Assembly (NCBI RefSeq): GCF_902489465.1
Contig: NZ_CABTZZ010000004.1
Location: forward strand, 20,305 to 84,304
Origin: an uncultured Varibaculum sp.
Lineage (GTDB): Bacteria > Actinomycetota > Actinomycetes > Actinomycetales > Actinomycetaceae
Direction: 5' to 3'
Length of the DNA: 64,000 nucleotides
The notes below the pieces were generated by a model. That model was not told where the DNA came from, did not search any database, and saw only the letters and a list, made by a program, of their open reading frames with translations. Shown here one piece after another: positions 26,721 through 35,143 of this stretch (the stretch's first letter is position 1; each line of letters begins with the position of its first letter). Made by a program: the position numbers and the translations under genes.

Positions 26721-28025
26721 CTACTCCCAGTTTTGGGGATTTCCAATCGCATAAAGGGGCACGTTTTGCATCCAGTCTTGGTTGCGAAAACCAGAGAGGC
26801 TAAAACGCCGCAGCCGGGTGGCCTGCGGATAGCGTTCACTAAAGGCGCGCAGACTGCGAGAACGCAGGTTTTCTTCGGCTTTAACTTCCAGCGCATAAAC
26901 CTGCCCGGTTCTTTGCACTAGGAAATCAATTTCACCACGAGAATTATCTGCCGACCAGTAGTAAGCTGTGGATTCACCTTCGGTAATCAACTGTTGGCAG
27001 ACGTATTGCTCGGTAAGAGCCCCCTTGAACTCGGTAAAAATCGCATTACCATCAATAATGCTGGCGGCATCCAAATCCGACATTGCCCCCAGCAGCCCCA
27101 CATCTACCAGGAATAACTTGAACGCTAACGGATCGTGATATCCAGCTAAAGGAATCCCTGGCTTCTTTATGCGTGATACTTTGTGAGTTAGCCCGGCTTG
27201 GGTTAGCCAAGTAACCACTGACCGGTAATTCTTCGCCCTCGCCCCTTCCTTAATCTGCCCGAAAATAAACTTTTTATTTTCTTTGCCCAGATGCGCCGGA
27301 ATGGAATGCCACAGTTCCAGGGCATTTTGGATATCTAAACCGGTAAGATGCTTGGACATATCCCGTTCATATCCTTGCAAGATAGTGCGCTGCACTTCGC
27401 GAACTTCTGGGAAACTTTCGGTATGAACGTAGGTGGCAACCGCCTCAGGCATCCCCCCGATAAAGTAATACTGACGTAAGAGTGATATCAGCCTGGGCGC
27501 GAAGCTGTTAAGCATCTCTTTATCGCCCTCATCGATTAATTCGCGCAGCTTGTCGTTGCCGGTGGCGTCCAAAAATTCTCGAAAACTTAAAGGATAGAGA
27601 TTCAGAGTATTAACTTTCCCTACCGGGTACCCGCTGCCAGAGTGAAAAGTAATCCCCAGAAGCGATCCGGCAACTGCTAGCGCTTGTCGAGGTTCGTTTT
27701 CACAAAAGTATTTGAGGGCGGTGAGCGCTAGCGGACACTCTTGAATTTCGTCTAGAACTATTAGAGTTTCCCCAGGGGAAATGGTTTCGCCAGTTTCGAT
27801 TTCAAAGGCGCGGAGTAATCGTTTCGTATCAAACCCCGCCTCGAACTGGGCGCTCATTCGAGGATTGTGGTCAAGATTAATGTAGGCAACGTTCTTGAAA
27901 TTGCGTTTGCCAAATTCGCGCAGTATCCAAGTTTTCCCCACTTGACGGGCACCGTTCAAAATCAAGGGCTTGCGCCGAGAGGATTCTTTCCAGGCGAGTA
28001 AATGATCCATGAGGAAACGTTCCAT
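26721..28025 (-). CDS. AAA_14/DUF4143 ATP-binding protein
   Basis: The 434-residue protein has Walker A LNGARQVGKTW (about 23-33), Walker B LIVLDEIQECP (about 89-99), GSLLGI with a sensor-like Ser (about 118-123), and the DUF4143 nuclease-like C-terminus: STAYYWSADNSRGEIDFLVQ, where E and D with the later VYALEVKAEENLRSRSL give a D..ExK pattern of PD-(D/E)xK type. These proteins are common accessory genes of host-associated bacteria, and their role (defence, regulation) is not settled. The ribosome site is AAGGAGG. A tandem repeat lies in its promoter region (28061-28118). Confidence 0.85.
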   Translation of the reverse strand: MERFLMDHLLAWKESSRRKPLILNGARQVGKTWILREFGKRNFKNVAYINLDHNPRMSAQFEAGFDTKRLLRAFEIETGETISPGETLIVLDEIQECPLALTALKYFCENEPRQALAVAGSLLGITFHSGSGYPVGKVNTLNLYPLSFREFLDATGNDKLRELIDEGDKEMLNSFAPRLISLLRQYYFIGGMPEAVATYVHTESFPEVREVQRTILQGYERDMSKHLTGLDIQNALELWHSIPAHLGKENKKFIFGQIKEGARAKNYRSVVTWLTQAGLTHKVSRIKKPGIPLAGYHDPLAFKLFLVDVGLLGAMSDLDAASIIDGNAIFTEFKGALTEQYVCQQLITEGESTAYYWSADNSRGEIDFLVQRTGQVYALEVKAEENLRSRSLRAFSERYPQATRLRRFSLSGFRNQDWMQNVPLYAIGNPQNWE

Positions 28026-28060
28026 TATACCCCTCCTTGTAGCTTATATCCTGATTTTAG

Positions 28061-28118
28061 CACAAATATGTGAAAGTATGTCCTTAATTTGACACAAATA
28101 CGCGAAAGTATGTCCTTA
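28061..28118. repeat. Two 26-bp direct repeats in the AAA-ATPase promoter region
   Basis: CACAAATAYRYGAAAGTATG plus TCCTTA occurs at 28061-28086 and again at 28093-28118. The copies differ at two positions and have a 32-bp period, close to three helical turns. They lie 36-93 nt upstream of the ATPase start at 28025, where a regulator could bind cooperatively. Confidence 0.75.
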
Positions 28119-28129
28119 TTTTCGCATGG

Positions 28130-28340
28130 GCGTATCATCTTTTAGTCGGTCTAACGGAGAACCATAGTTGAAAACTGCGGTAAGACCGTCGCCAAGACGA
28201 CAGGTTTCAAGCCGTCCGCCTGAGGTTCCACCTCATCAAAAGGCGGTGGAACCCTGGCCTCCATGAGGGCTTTAATTCATGGTCAAAAGCGAGTTGGGCA
28301 TTAATGGTAATCTCTCTATTGAACCATTAATCCTTTAGAT
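28130..28340 (+). promoter_or_regulatory. Structured untranslated region before the PTS EIIB gene; candidate regulatory RNA
   Basis: No gene is seen here. On the plus strand it contains: CGGTCT/AGACCG (28147-28152 with 28183-28188) enclosing ACC..AGTT/AACT..GGT; CGTC/GACG (28187-28199); CCGCCT/AGGCGG (28217-28222 with 28241-28246); GGTTCCACC/GGTGGAACC (28225-28233 with 28245-28253), which interlocks with the previous stem like a pseudoknot; CCATGA/TCATGG (28261-28282); and ATTAATGGT/ACCATTAAT (28300-28308 with 28323-28331). The density of perfect stems and the position just before the EIIB ribosome site suggest a riboswitch-like or other cis-acting RNA. I cannot assign it to a known class. 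Confidence 0.45.
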
Positions 28341-28358
28341 TGAGGCGGGGAGGATCGC

Positions 28359-28589
28359 GTGGAGCAGGCGGAGCAGCTGCTAGCAGGGCTGGGGGGAGCC
28401 GAAAACATTACCAAGGTTGAACCCTGCACCACCTGCCTGCGAGTAGCAGTAAAAGACCCGTTAAAGGTAGACGAGGAAGTATTAACTACTTGCGGAGCCT
28501 TTGGGATCGTAAAAATCGATCATACTGTTCAGGTAGTCGTGGGACCGGTAGCCGATGAGCTAGCCGCCGACATGGAAAAACTGCGTTAA
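28359..28589 (+). CDS. Stand-alone glucose-family PTS EIIB domain
   Basis: A 76-residue EIIB of the glucose/sucrose superfamily. It phosphorylates incoming sugar through a conserved Cys. The Cys is seen in KVEPCTTCLRV (Cys at about 24), and GAFGIVKID and VQVVVGP complete the fold. The usual motif is CxTRLR. The first Arg, which in E. coli IIGlc (R424) is needed for phosphate transfer to sugar, is Cys here. No EIIC or EIIA domain is nearby. GTG start with a GGGGAGG ribosome site. It is 13 nt ahead of the HAD phosphatase gene, so the two probably form an operon behind the structured leader. Confidence 0.85.
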   Translation: MEQAEQLLAGLGGAENITKVEPCTTCLRVAVKDPLKVDEEVLTTCGAFGIVKIDHTVQVVVGPVADELAADMEKLR

Positions 28590-28602
28590 AACCACCGGTA
28601 AT

Positions 28603-29343
28603 ATGGATCCTCTCGGAAAAACTAGCGTCCCTGACTCCCCTAAAGTGTTGTCCACATCCTCCCCTGCTGAGGACGCGATAATCCCCACCCCTGGCAAAAG
28701 TAATTCTTTTAAAGGCCTGTTGCTTGATCTGGACGGCACCCTCATCGACTCTGAACATACTCATCTGGCTGCCTATAGGCGAATGTTTAAAGCCAAAGGC
28801 TGGCAGATTAGCGACAGCGAAATGGATATTTTCAAAGGGCGTCCCGGCCCAGAAGTTTTTCAAAGTGAACCCGGCCCCTGGAGCGGCCTCGACCCCGAAA
28901 AACTAGGACTAGAAGCCCGCTCCTATGTGGATATTCGCCGCGATCCCCCACGGATCTTTACCGGTGCCCTTGAAATAATGCAGCTAGAATTACCAAAATG
29001 TTTGGTTACTTCCGCCTGGAAACAGTGGGCACATTTAGCCGCGCGGCTCCTAAAAGCCCCCGCTAACTTAAAAGTGATTAGCCAAGAAGATATTTGTGCC
29101 GGCAAACCCGACCCCGAACCCTACCTGCAGGGGGCTAAAACCCTAGAGCTCCCCGTCTCCTCCTGCATTGTCATCGAAGACACCAGCAGCGGAGTGATCT
29201 CGGCACGCGCGGCTGGAGCCGGCCGGATCTTCGGGGTGGCTACCAGCCACAGCCGCGCAGCACTCAAAAAAGCAGGAGCCGACCTAGTAGCCGATCACCT
29301 CGAGGAACTACTGCCCTACCTTGACGCAAAAACTGCGTCCTAG
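28603..29343 (+). CDS. HAD-superfamily phosphatase/phosphoglucomutase-like protein
   Basis: After a polar 36-residue N-terminal extension, the beta-phosphoglucomutase/gph-type HAD fold begins with LLLDLDGTLIDSEHTHL (motif I, DxDGT). A cap helix region, SAWKQWAH (motif II region, Ser), GKPDPEPY (motif III, Lys) and VIEDTSSGV (motif IV, Asp pair) follow. It is likely to act on a phosphorylated sugar, given the EIIB gene upstream. Start at the ATG at 28603; ribosome site weak. A later start near LLLD would remove the extension but no good site is seen. Confidence 0.8.
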   Translation: MDPLGKTSVPDSPKVLSTSSPAEDAIIPTPGKSNSFKGLLLDLDGTLIDSEHTHLAAYRRMFKAKGWQISDSEMDIFKGRPGPEVFQSEPGPWSGLDPEKLGLEARSYVDIRRDPPRIFTGALEIMQLELPKCLVTSAWKQWAHLAARLLKAPANLKVISQEDICAGKPDPEPYLQGAKTLELPVSSCIVIEDTSSGVISARAAGAGRIFGVATSHSRAALKKAGADLVADHLEELLPYLDAKTAS

Positions 29344-29370
29344 CTTCCTTTTAGATGGTCCAGAAATTCC

Positions 29371-31548
29371 CTATACGGGGTGTACTGCTTTCTCTAGCAT
29401 CTCCAAAAGCTGATTAGCGAACTGGTCAGCGGTAACGTCCTCTAAAAATCTAGTGTTACCAGCTTGATCACGCAGAGGAACACACCAATTGGGGTATTCA
29501 AACTCAGTCCCCGGTTGGTTCTCGGTTAGCTGCTCTTGCACCGCATCCGCCAAAGTCAACACCACCAGCTGCGCGGGAGTAGCCGCGACATAACGGTACA
29601 GGGCGCTAATAATCTCGCCCATATCGCGTTCATTTTCGGCTAGACCCGCATATTCGATCAGCGCACGGCGTACCGCCCCAAAAACCCGCTCCTGGTTAGC
29701 TTCCGCATCTTCGCGAGAAGAATCCAAAAGATCCAAAGCTTCCCGTATCCGCAGATCTTCACCGGTAAGATAGCCAGCTACCGGAGGCATATCGTGGGTA
29801 TTGACCGCCGCCAGTTGTTCGCGTCGGTAATCTTGCGGGGGCATTAAATGGTCGGGGGCATCAAACTCAAAGAACAGCACTCCAGTGCCCAGAATGCCCC
29901 GATAACGCAGGTATTCGCGCACCCACGGCTCTACCGTACCCAAATCTTCGCCGACTACCACCAGATTATTCCGGTAAGCCTCCAGCAGGAGAACCCCCAC
30001 CATCGCTTGATGGTTATAGCGCACGTAAGTGCCATCTTTAGGGAGCATCCCTTCGGGAATCCACCATAGACGCAGCAGCCCCATAATATGGTCGATACGC
30101 AGCGCACCTCCCATTTTGGCAGCCGCCGCTACCGTGCGTCGCAGGGGCTCATAGGCTTGCTGTTCCAGGCGATCGGGGCGCCAAGGAGGCTGTGACCAGT
30201 TCTGACCTAGCTGGTTATACATGTCCGCGGGGGCTCCCACTGAAATCCCCTGCGCATAAACTTTCGAGTCACTCCAGTGGTCGGCTCCCAATTGGTGTAC
30301 CCCTACCGCCAAGTCGTGCATTACCCCGATCTTCATGCCCGCATCCACTGCCACCTGTTGAGCCTGTCGGAGCTGACGATAACAAACCCACTGCAACCAT
30401 TTAAAGAAATCGCGTCGCTGCAGCAGCTCTTCTCCGCTTTTTTCAAACTGGGTACTATCGGGAGTCTGCCACTTTTCGGGTAGCTCTAAACCGTATTTTT
30501 CGGTTAGGGCACACCAGGTGGCAAACTGTTCCAAAGCCGGTCCTTGTTCCTCTAAGAATTCTTGATAGTCGGCTTCTCGTACCTTTGAGCGCGGAACCTC
30601 ATAAATAATCTCGAGGGCGCGCAGTTTCTGTTTCCAGACAGGATCGCGTTTGATTAAATCGCCACTAAAGAAATCAGCACCGGAACCAGAAACTCCCGGA
30701 TGGGTTTCTGGCATCGCTTCGCTAAGCGAAGATTGCGCCTTGGCTTGCAGCTGCGCAATTGTTTTACGCTTCTTTTCAGAAAGTTTGTGGTACTCTGCAA
30801 TCGCATCGGGACGAATATAGATCGGATTCCAAAAACGACGCGAACACGGCAGGTATGGAGAGTTCTCTAAGGGGAATGATACTTGCGAGGCATGTACCGG
30901 GTTAATCAGTAAGAAATCCGCTCCCTTGGAAGCCACCCATTTACAGATAGTCGCCAAATCTGACGCATCCCCAATCCCCCAAGAATCACCAGAAGGGTTA
31001 GCGTAGAACTGGCTCATGACTCCCCAGGCACGTCCCCCACGCAGATTAGGCATCCCGAGCCGCGCGGGCGTGACTGCTACCGGACAGGTGTAAGGACGTT
31101 CATCCCCTTCCACTTGCGCGGTTAACCGATGCCAGCCCAGAGGTTGCCCGGGGGGAATATTGAAAGTAGCTTCCCCAGTTAACACCCCGTTGATTTCCCG
31201 GGGCGCAACTAGCACATCCAGCTGGGGCAAATCCCAAGATCCGCCCTCCTCAAAATGCATAGTTACGGTTACCGCTTTACCATGAGGAACGTGTACTCGC
31301 ACCCAATAGTTGTCATCGTTGCGGGTAACTATACATTCGGGAAGCACCCGCCGCCAGGGACGCTCCTCAATCATTTTTAGCGAGGCCGCCACTTGTGCAG
31401 GCGTTTCCGCGTCAATATCCATCGCCTTGAGGACTGCGCGTAAAGTGTCATCGGAAACTACGCGGTGGACTCCGGAGTAATCCCAGTAATCAATCGCGAC
31501 TCCACAGGCGCACGCCAGTTCTTGCAGCGGATCTCGGCTCTCGCTCAT
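29371..31548 (-). CDS. malQ: 4-alpha-glucanotransferase (amylomaltase)
   Basis: GH77 enzyme that rearranges alpha-1,4-glucans in maltodextrin and glycogen metabolism. The 725 residues are typical of the long actinobacterial type with an N-terminal extra domain of about 160 residues. Conserved GH77 elements are PVHASQVSF..SPYLPCSRRFWNPIYI, MKIGVMHDLAVGVHQLGADHW, LRIDHIMGLLRLWWIP with the catalytic Asp, GEDLGTV with the acid/base Glu, and NTHDMPPVAGYL. Convergent with the HAD gene across a 27-nt gap with no clear terminator. Confidence 0.95.
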   Translation of the reverse strand: MSESRDPLQELACACGVAIDYWDYSGVHRVVSDDTLRAVLKAMDIDAETPAQVAASLKMIEERPWRRVLPECIVTRNDDNYWVRVHVPHGKAVTVTMHFEEGGSWDLPQLDVLVAPREINGVLTGEATFNIPPGQPLGWHRLTAQVEGDERPYTCPVAVTPARLGMPNLRGGRAWGVMSQFYANPSGDSWGIGDASDLATICKWVASKGADFLLINPVHASQVSFPLENSPYLPCSRRFWNPIYIRPDAIAEYHKLSEKKRKTIAQLQAKAQSSLSEAMPETHPGVSGSGADFFSGDLIKRDPVWKQKLRALEIIYEVPRSKVREADYQEFLEEQGPALEQFATWCALTEKYGLELPEKWQTPDSTQFEKSGEELLQRRDFFKWLQWVCYRQLRQAQQVAVDAGMKIGVMHDLAVGVHQLGADHWSDSKVYAQGISVGAPADMYNQLGQNWSQPPWRPDRLEQQAYEPLRRTVAAAAKMGGALRIDHIMGLLRLWWIPEGMLPKDGTYVRYNHQAMVGVLLLEAYRNNLVVVGEDLGTVEPWVREYLRYRGILGTGVLFFEFDAPDHLMPPQDYRREQLAAVNTHDMPPVAGYLTGEDLRIREALDLLDSSREDAEANQERVFGAVRRALIEYAGLAENERDMGEIISALYRYVAATPAQLVVLTLADAVQEQLTENQPGTEFEYPNWCVPLRDQAGNTRFLEDVTADQFANQLLEMLEKAVHPV

Positions 31549-31595
31549 TTGCTGTCCCTGTTCTCCTAGGTGATTTATCGGCAGCTTTACTTCCG

Positions 31596-33287
31596 CTAGG
31601 CACGGCGCAAACGGCGGTGAGTTACCCGATGCGGTCGCGCTGCTTCCGCCCCTAGCCGATCAACTTTATTCTTTTCGTAAGACTCAAAGTTACCTTCGAA
31701 CCAGTACCAGTTCGCAGGATTATCCTCAGTCCCCTCCCAGGCTAAAATATGCGTCGCTACTCGATCGAGGAACCAGCGATCGTGGGTAATTACTACCGCA
31801 CACCCCGGGAACTCCAGCAGCGCATTTTCCAGGCTGGCCAAGGTTTCCACATCCAGGTCGTTGGTAGGCTCGTCCAGCAGCAGCAGGTTTCCGCCCTGCT
31901 TTAGGGTAAGCGCTAAGTTCAAACGGTTGCGCTCCCCACCAGAAAGCACCCCGGCCGGTTTTTGCTGATCCGGACCTTTAAAACCAAACGAGGCCACATA
32001 GGCGCGGGAAGGAATGGTCACTCCCCCCACGTCCAGGAAGTCCAGACCATCCGAAACTACTTCCCATAGGGTCTTATCGGGATCGATCCCGGCGCGGTTC
32101 TGATCCACGTAACTGACTTTTACGGTCTCTCCGATATCAAGAGTTCCCGAATCGAGTTCTTCTAGCCCTACAATCGTCTTGAACAAAGTGGTTTTCCCCA
32201 CCCCGTTGGGGCCAATAATCCCCACGATTCCATTCGGGGGCAGACTAAAAGATAGATCCTTGATTAGTTCGCGATCCCCAAAACCTTTACACAGGTTTTC
32301 GGCGCGCAAAACCACGGTTCCCAGGCGGGGACCTGGCGGAATCTGGATTTCTTCAAAGTCCAGTTTCTTGGTGCGCTTGGCCTCTGCCTGCATTTCCTCA
32401 TAGCGCTGCAAACGTGCCTTAGATTTAGCTTGCCGTCCCTTCGCTGAAGAACGCACCCACTGCAGTTCCTCTTTTAGCCGCTTCGCTAGTTTCGCATCCT
32501 TGCGCCCCTGGATTTCCAGGCGTTCCCGTTTCTTTTCCAGATAGGTCGAATAGTTACCTTCGTAAGGATACAGACGCCCGCGATCAACTTCCGCGATCCA
32601 TTCCGCCACGTGATCTAGGAAGTAACGGTCGTGGGTAATGGCGATGACTGCTCCCTTATAAGAGTGCAGGTGCTTTTCTAACCACAGGATGGATTCGGCA
32701 TCCAAATGGTTAGTGGGCTCATCCAGTAACAGCAGGTCAGGAGCTTTTAATAGCAACTGGCAGAGGGCGACCCGGCGGCGCTCCCCGCCCGAAAGCACCG
32801 AAACCGGAGTTTCCGGGGGAGGGCAGCGCAAGGCATCCATCGCCTGTTCTAGTTGAGAATCCACATCCCAACCATCGGCAGCGTCGATCTCGGTCTGCAG
32901 GGTACCCATTTCTTCCATTAGGGCATCAAAATCTGCATCCGGGTCAGCCATCTGCGCGGAAATCTCATTGAAACGATCGAGTTTGGCTTTTAGCGGACCT
33001 ACTCCTTGCTCCACGTTTTCCTTAACCGTGAGGTCATCATCCAATTCGGGTTCTTGCATCAAGATCCCTACGGTATAGCCGGGAGAAAGTCGTGCCTCCC
33101 CATTGGAAGGCTCATCCAGACCCGCCATAATTTTGAGGATCGAAGATTTGCCGGCACCGTTAGGGCCGACCATGCCGATTTTGGCTCCCGGAAGGAAAGC
33201 CATAGTCACATCGTCCAAAATGACCTTGTCACCTAAAGATTTGCGGGTGTGGATCATTTGGTAAATGAATTCTGCCACTGCTGCCAC
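31596..33287 (-). CDS. ettA: Energy-dependent translational throttle protein EttA (ABC-F)
   Basis: Soluble ABC-F protein that binds the ribosomal E site and gates the first elongation cycles by energy state. Two ATPase domains are seen: GPNGAGKSS (about 40-48) with LSGGERRRVALC and LLLDEPTNHLDAES; then GPNGVGKTT (about 345-353) with LSGGERNRLNLA and LLLDEPTNDLDVET. The linker (about 240-310) is the basic P-site tRNA-interaction motif. 563 residues against the usual ~555. The GTG at 33287 gives MAAVAEFIYQM; a second GTG three codons on is equally possible. Stand-alone gene. Confidence 0.95.
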   Translation of the reverse strand: MAAVAEFIYQMIHTRKSLGDKVILDDVTMAFLPGAKIGMVGPNGAGKSSILKIMAGLDEPSNGEARLSPGYTVGILMQEPELDDDLTVKENVEQGVGPLKAKLDRFNEISAQMADPDADFDALMEEMGTLQTEIDAADGWDVDSQLEQAMDALRCPPPETPVSVLSGGERRRVALCQLLLKAPDLLLLDEPTNHLDAESILWLEKHLHSYKGAVIAITHDRYFLDHVAEWIAEVDRGRLYPYEGNYSTYLEKKRERLEIQGRKDAKLAKRLKEELQWVRSSAKGRQAKSKARLQRYEEMQAEAKRTKKLDFEEIQIPPGPRLGTVVLRAENLCKGFGDRELIKDLSFSLPPNGIVGIIGPNGVGKTTLFKTIVGLEELDSGTLDIGETVKVSYVDQNRAGIDPDKTLWEVVSDGLDFLDVGGVTIPSRAYVASFGFKGPDQQKPAGVLSGGERNRLNLALTLKQGGNLLLLDEPTNDLDVETLASLENALLEFPGCAVVITHDRWFLDRVATHILAWEGTEDNPANWYWFEGNFESYEKNKVDRLGAEAARPHRVTHRRLRRA

Positions 33288-33369
33288 TTTCTGCCAGACG
33301 GTATTGTTCTAATACCCAGAATAGTGGAGTTAAAAACGCAAAGCGAACCCCCGCACGACTAGGTGGCGA

Positions 33370-34074
33370 CTAGGCGGCCTCTCCGCTGAAAACAGTCTCT
33401 AAAATATATTCCCCTTCCGGGTCGAGGGCGTTTTCGCCGACGCTTTCTTCCGAGGGTGCGGGCGATTTGTTCCCGGAGGTAGTTCCTGTCCCCGCAGTGA
33501 GGATCTCCCCAGTGTTAGGATCAGCAATCACCTGATCACCTGCAGCTGGTGCCGGTTTTGTTCCTGCAGGGTCTACCTCTGTTGCTTGTGTTCCCGCGGG
33601 CTCTGCAGTCCCAGTGCTCTCAAACTCGCCCTCGGGATCTGCCAGGGAGCCCTCCCCTTCCTTACTGGGGGTAGCAAAATTCCCCCGTTTTGGGAGTGCT
33701 CCTATCATCCGCACAAAGTTAGACTCTCCCATAGTCAGGTCATGTCCCAGGGAAGATGCGGTTAGCTCTAACCCGTAGTGGGTAACTTGCTCTTTATCCT
33801 GCCATTTAGAGCGGATCAAACGCCCGCAAACAATAATCGGATCCCCCACCCGAATAGAACGAGACACATAGTGCGCGCCCCACCCCCAAACTTTTATCCG
33901 AACCGCGAGCGACTCCCCTTTTTGCCAATTTCCTTGATTGTCACGCGAATACGGGGTGTGCATCACCCGGAAAGTGCTCAGTGCCTTTTCGGGTTTAGTC
34001 GGGTCGGGACGATGAAAAGTAGGCGCGGTTGCTACCCAGCCGGTAAAAGTAACCTCTATATTTGCTTTGCTCAT
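33370..34074 (-). CDS. ssb: Single-stranded DNA-binding protein (SSB paralogue)
   Basis: An OB-fold of about 125 residues (IEVTFTGWVATAP, STFRVMHTPY, VRIKVWGWGAHYVSRSIRVGDPIIVCGRLI) is followed by a 110-residue Pro/Gly/Glu/Thr-rich disordered tail. The tail does not end in the DDDIPF-type tip used by replication SSB to recruit partners (it ends LETVFSGEAA). It may therefore be the secondary SSB of actinobacteria and not the replicative one. Start ATG 34074 with an AGGAGG ribosome site. Confidence 0.85.
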   Translation of the reverse strand: MSKANIEVTFTGWVATAPTFHRPDPTKPEKALSTFRVMHTPYSRDNQGNWQKGESLAVRIKVWGWGAHYVSRSIRVGDPIIVCGRLIRSKWQDKEQVTHYGLELTASSLGHDLTMGESNFVRMIGALPKRGNFATPSKEGEGSLADPEGEFESTGTAEPAGTQATEVDPAGTKPAPAAGDQVIADPNTGEILTAGTGTTSGNKSPAPSEESVGENALDPEGEYILETVFSGEAA

Positions 34075-34229
34075 GATTCCTCCTAGTGTTGGTTACCTCA
34101 CCATGTTGCAAAGCGGTACCGGTTTTTTCTAATAAGAAATCTTGGCCACCAGGAAAAAGAAGATTACCTTGCCCTGGGGACAAGGAATTAGCACCCGGGA
34201 GATTTCTCGATAAACTAAAGGAACAACCA

Positions 34230-34305
34230 GCCCCCGTAGCTCAAAGGATAGAGCAAGGGCCTTCTAATCCCGAGGTTGCAGGTTCGATTCCTGTCGGGGG
34301 CGCCA
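34230..34305 (+). tRNA. tRNA-Arg (anticodon TCT)
   Basis: A 76-nt cloverleaf with encoded CCA. Acceptor GCCCCCG/CGGGGGC, D-arm GCTC/GAGC, anticodon loop CTTCTAA reading AGA codons, T-arm GCAGG/CCTGT with TTCGATT loop, discriminator G. The anticodon stem is AGGGC/TCCCG: three G-C pairs flanked by A·G (27:43) and C·T (31:39) mismatches, which is unusual. A likely terminator follows. Confidence 0.93.
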
Positions 34306-34311
34306 AACCCT

Positions 34312-34342
34312 GGGTAAGCATGGTTTACCCTGCAATATTTTT
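34312..34342 (+). terminator. Terminator after tRNA-Arg
   Basis: GGGTAA (34312-34317) pairs with TTACCC (34325-34330), followed within a few bases by ATATTTTTG. Weak stem, but well placed 7 nt after the tRNA. Confidence 0.5.
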
Positions 34343-34411
34343 GTCGGTTAAATCCCCGGTTTCTAAAACTTTAGGCCGTAGATGATCCGAGATTTTTCGT
34401 CCCAAAATCCC

Positions 34412-35038
34412 CTAGGCGCCCAAGCCTTGCGACAAAACCTCTTTCGCGGCCTCCTCACATTCCTCGCTAGAAGGCCCTTCCCCGGCCGGCCAGAGTACTT
34501 TGCGGTAGTAACGCAGTTCCTGGATGGATTCGCGAATATCGGCAAGGGCGCGGTGTCCCCCATGTTTTTCGGGCGCATGGTAAAAAGCGCGCGGATACCA
34601 GCGTTTCGCCAGTTCTTTTACCGAAGAAACATCCACTAGCCGGTAATGCAAATGTGAGATTACCTGTGGCATTTCTTTTTCCAGGAACTGTTTATCGGTG
34701 CCTACCGAATTCCCAGCTAATAATGCCTGCCCCTTTCCGGGCACGAAACGCTTAATATAGTCCAAAACCTGTTTTTCGGCCTCTGCTAGGTCTAGCGCCG
34801 CCGGAGTTTCCAGCTCTGCTAACAAACCGGACTTAATGTGCATCTCGCGCACAAAATCCCCCATATTGTCTAAGGCGCCTTCCCGTGGCTTAATCAGCAG
34901 ATCGATCCCCTCGTCTACGATATTAGTTTGCCCATCGGTGATAATCACCGCCACTTCTACCAGGCAATCTTTCTCTAAATCGAGTCCGGTCATTTCGCAA
35001 TCGATCCACACTAAAGGATCTTTCAGGTTATTAGTCAT
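34412..35038 (-). CDS. orn: Oligoribonuclease
   Basis: DEDDh 3'-5' exonuclease that degrades 2-5 nt RNAs and pGpG. It carries WIDCEMTGLD (DE pair, about 12-21), LLAGNSVGTDKQFL (about 105-118), and HRALADIRESI (His and Asp, about 162-172). 208 residues, family length. A TAGGCT box lies 6 nt before the ATG (leaderless type). It is divergent from ilvA. Confidence 0.96.
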   Translation of the reverse strand: MTNNLKDPLVWIDCEMTGLDLEKDCLVEVAVIITDGQTNIVDEGIDLLIKPREGALDNMGDFVREMHIKSGLLAELETPAALDLAEAEKQVLDYIKRFVPGKGQALLAGNSVGTDKQFLEKEMPQVISHLHYRLVDVSSVKELAKRWYPRAFYHAPEKHGGHRALADIRESIQELRYYRKVLWPAGEGPSSEECEEAAKEVLSQGLGA

Positions 35039-35143
35039 ACCTTTAGCCTAATCCATCCAGATTTTGATGCCAGATTGCGAAAGCTAAAGACACGTGCGAA
35101 GTAAAACTCGATAGGTTATTAACTATCGATTACGGGAGGGACG

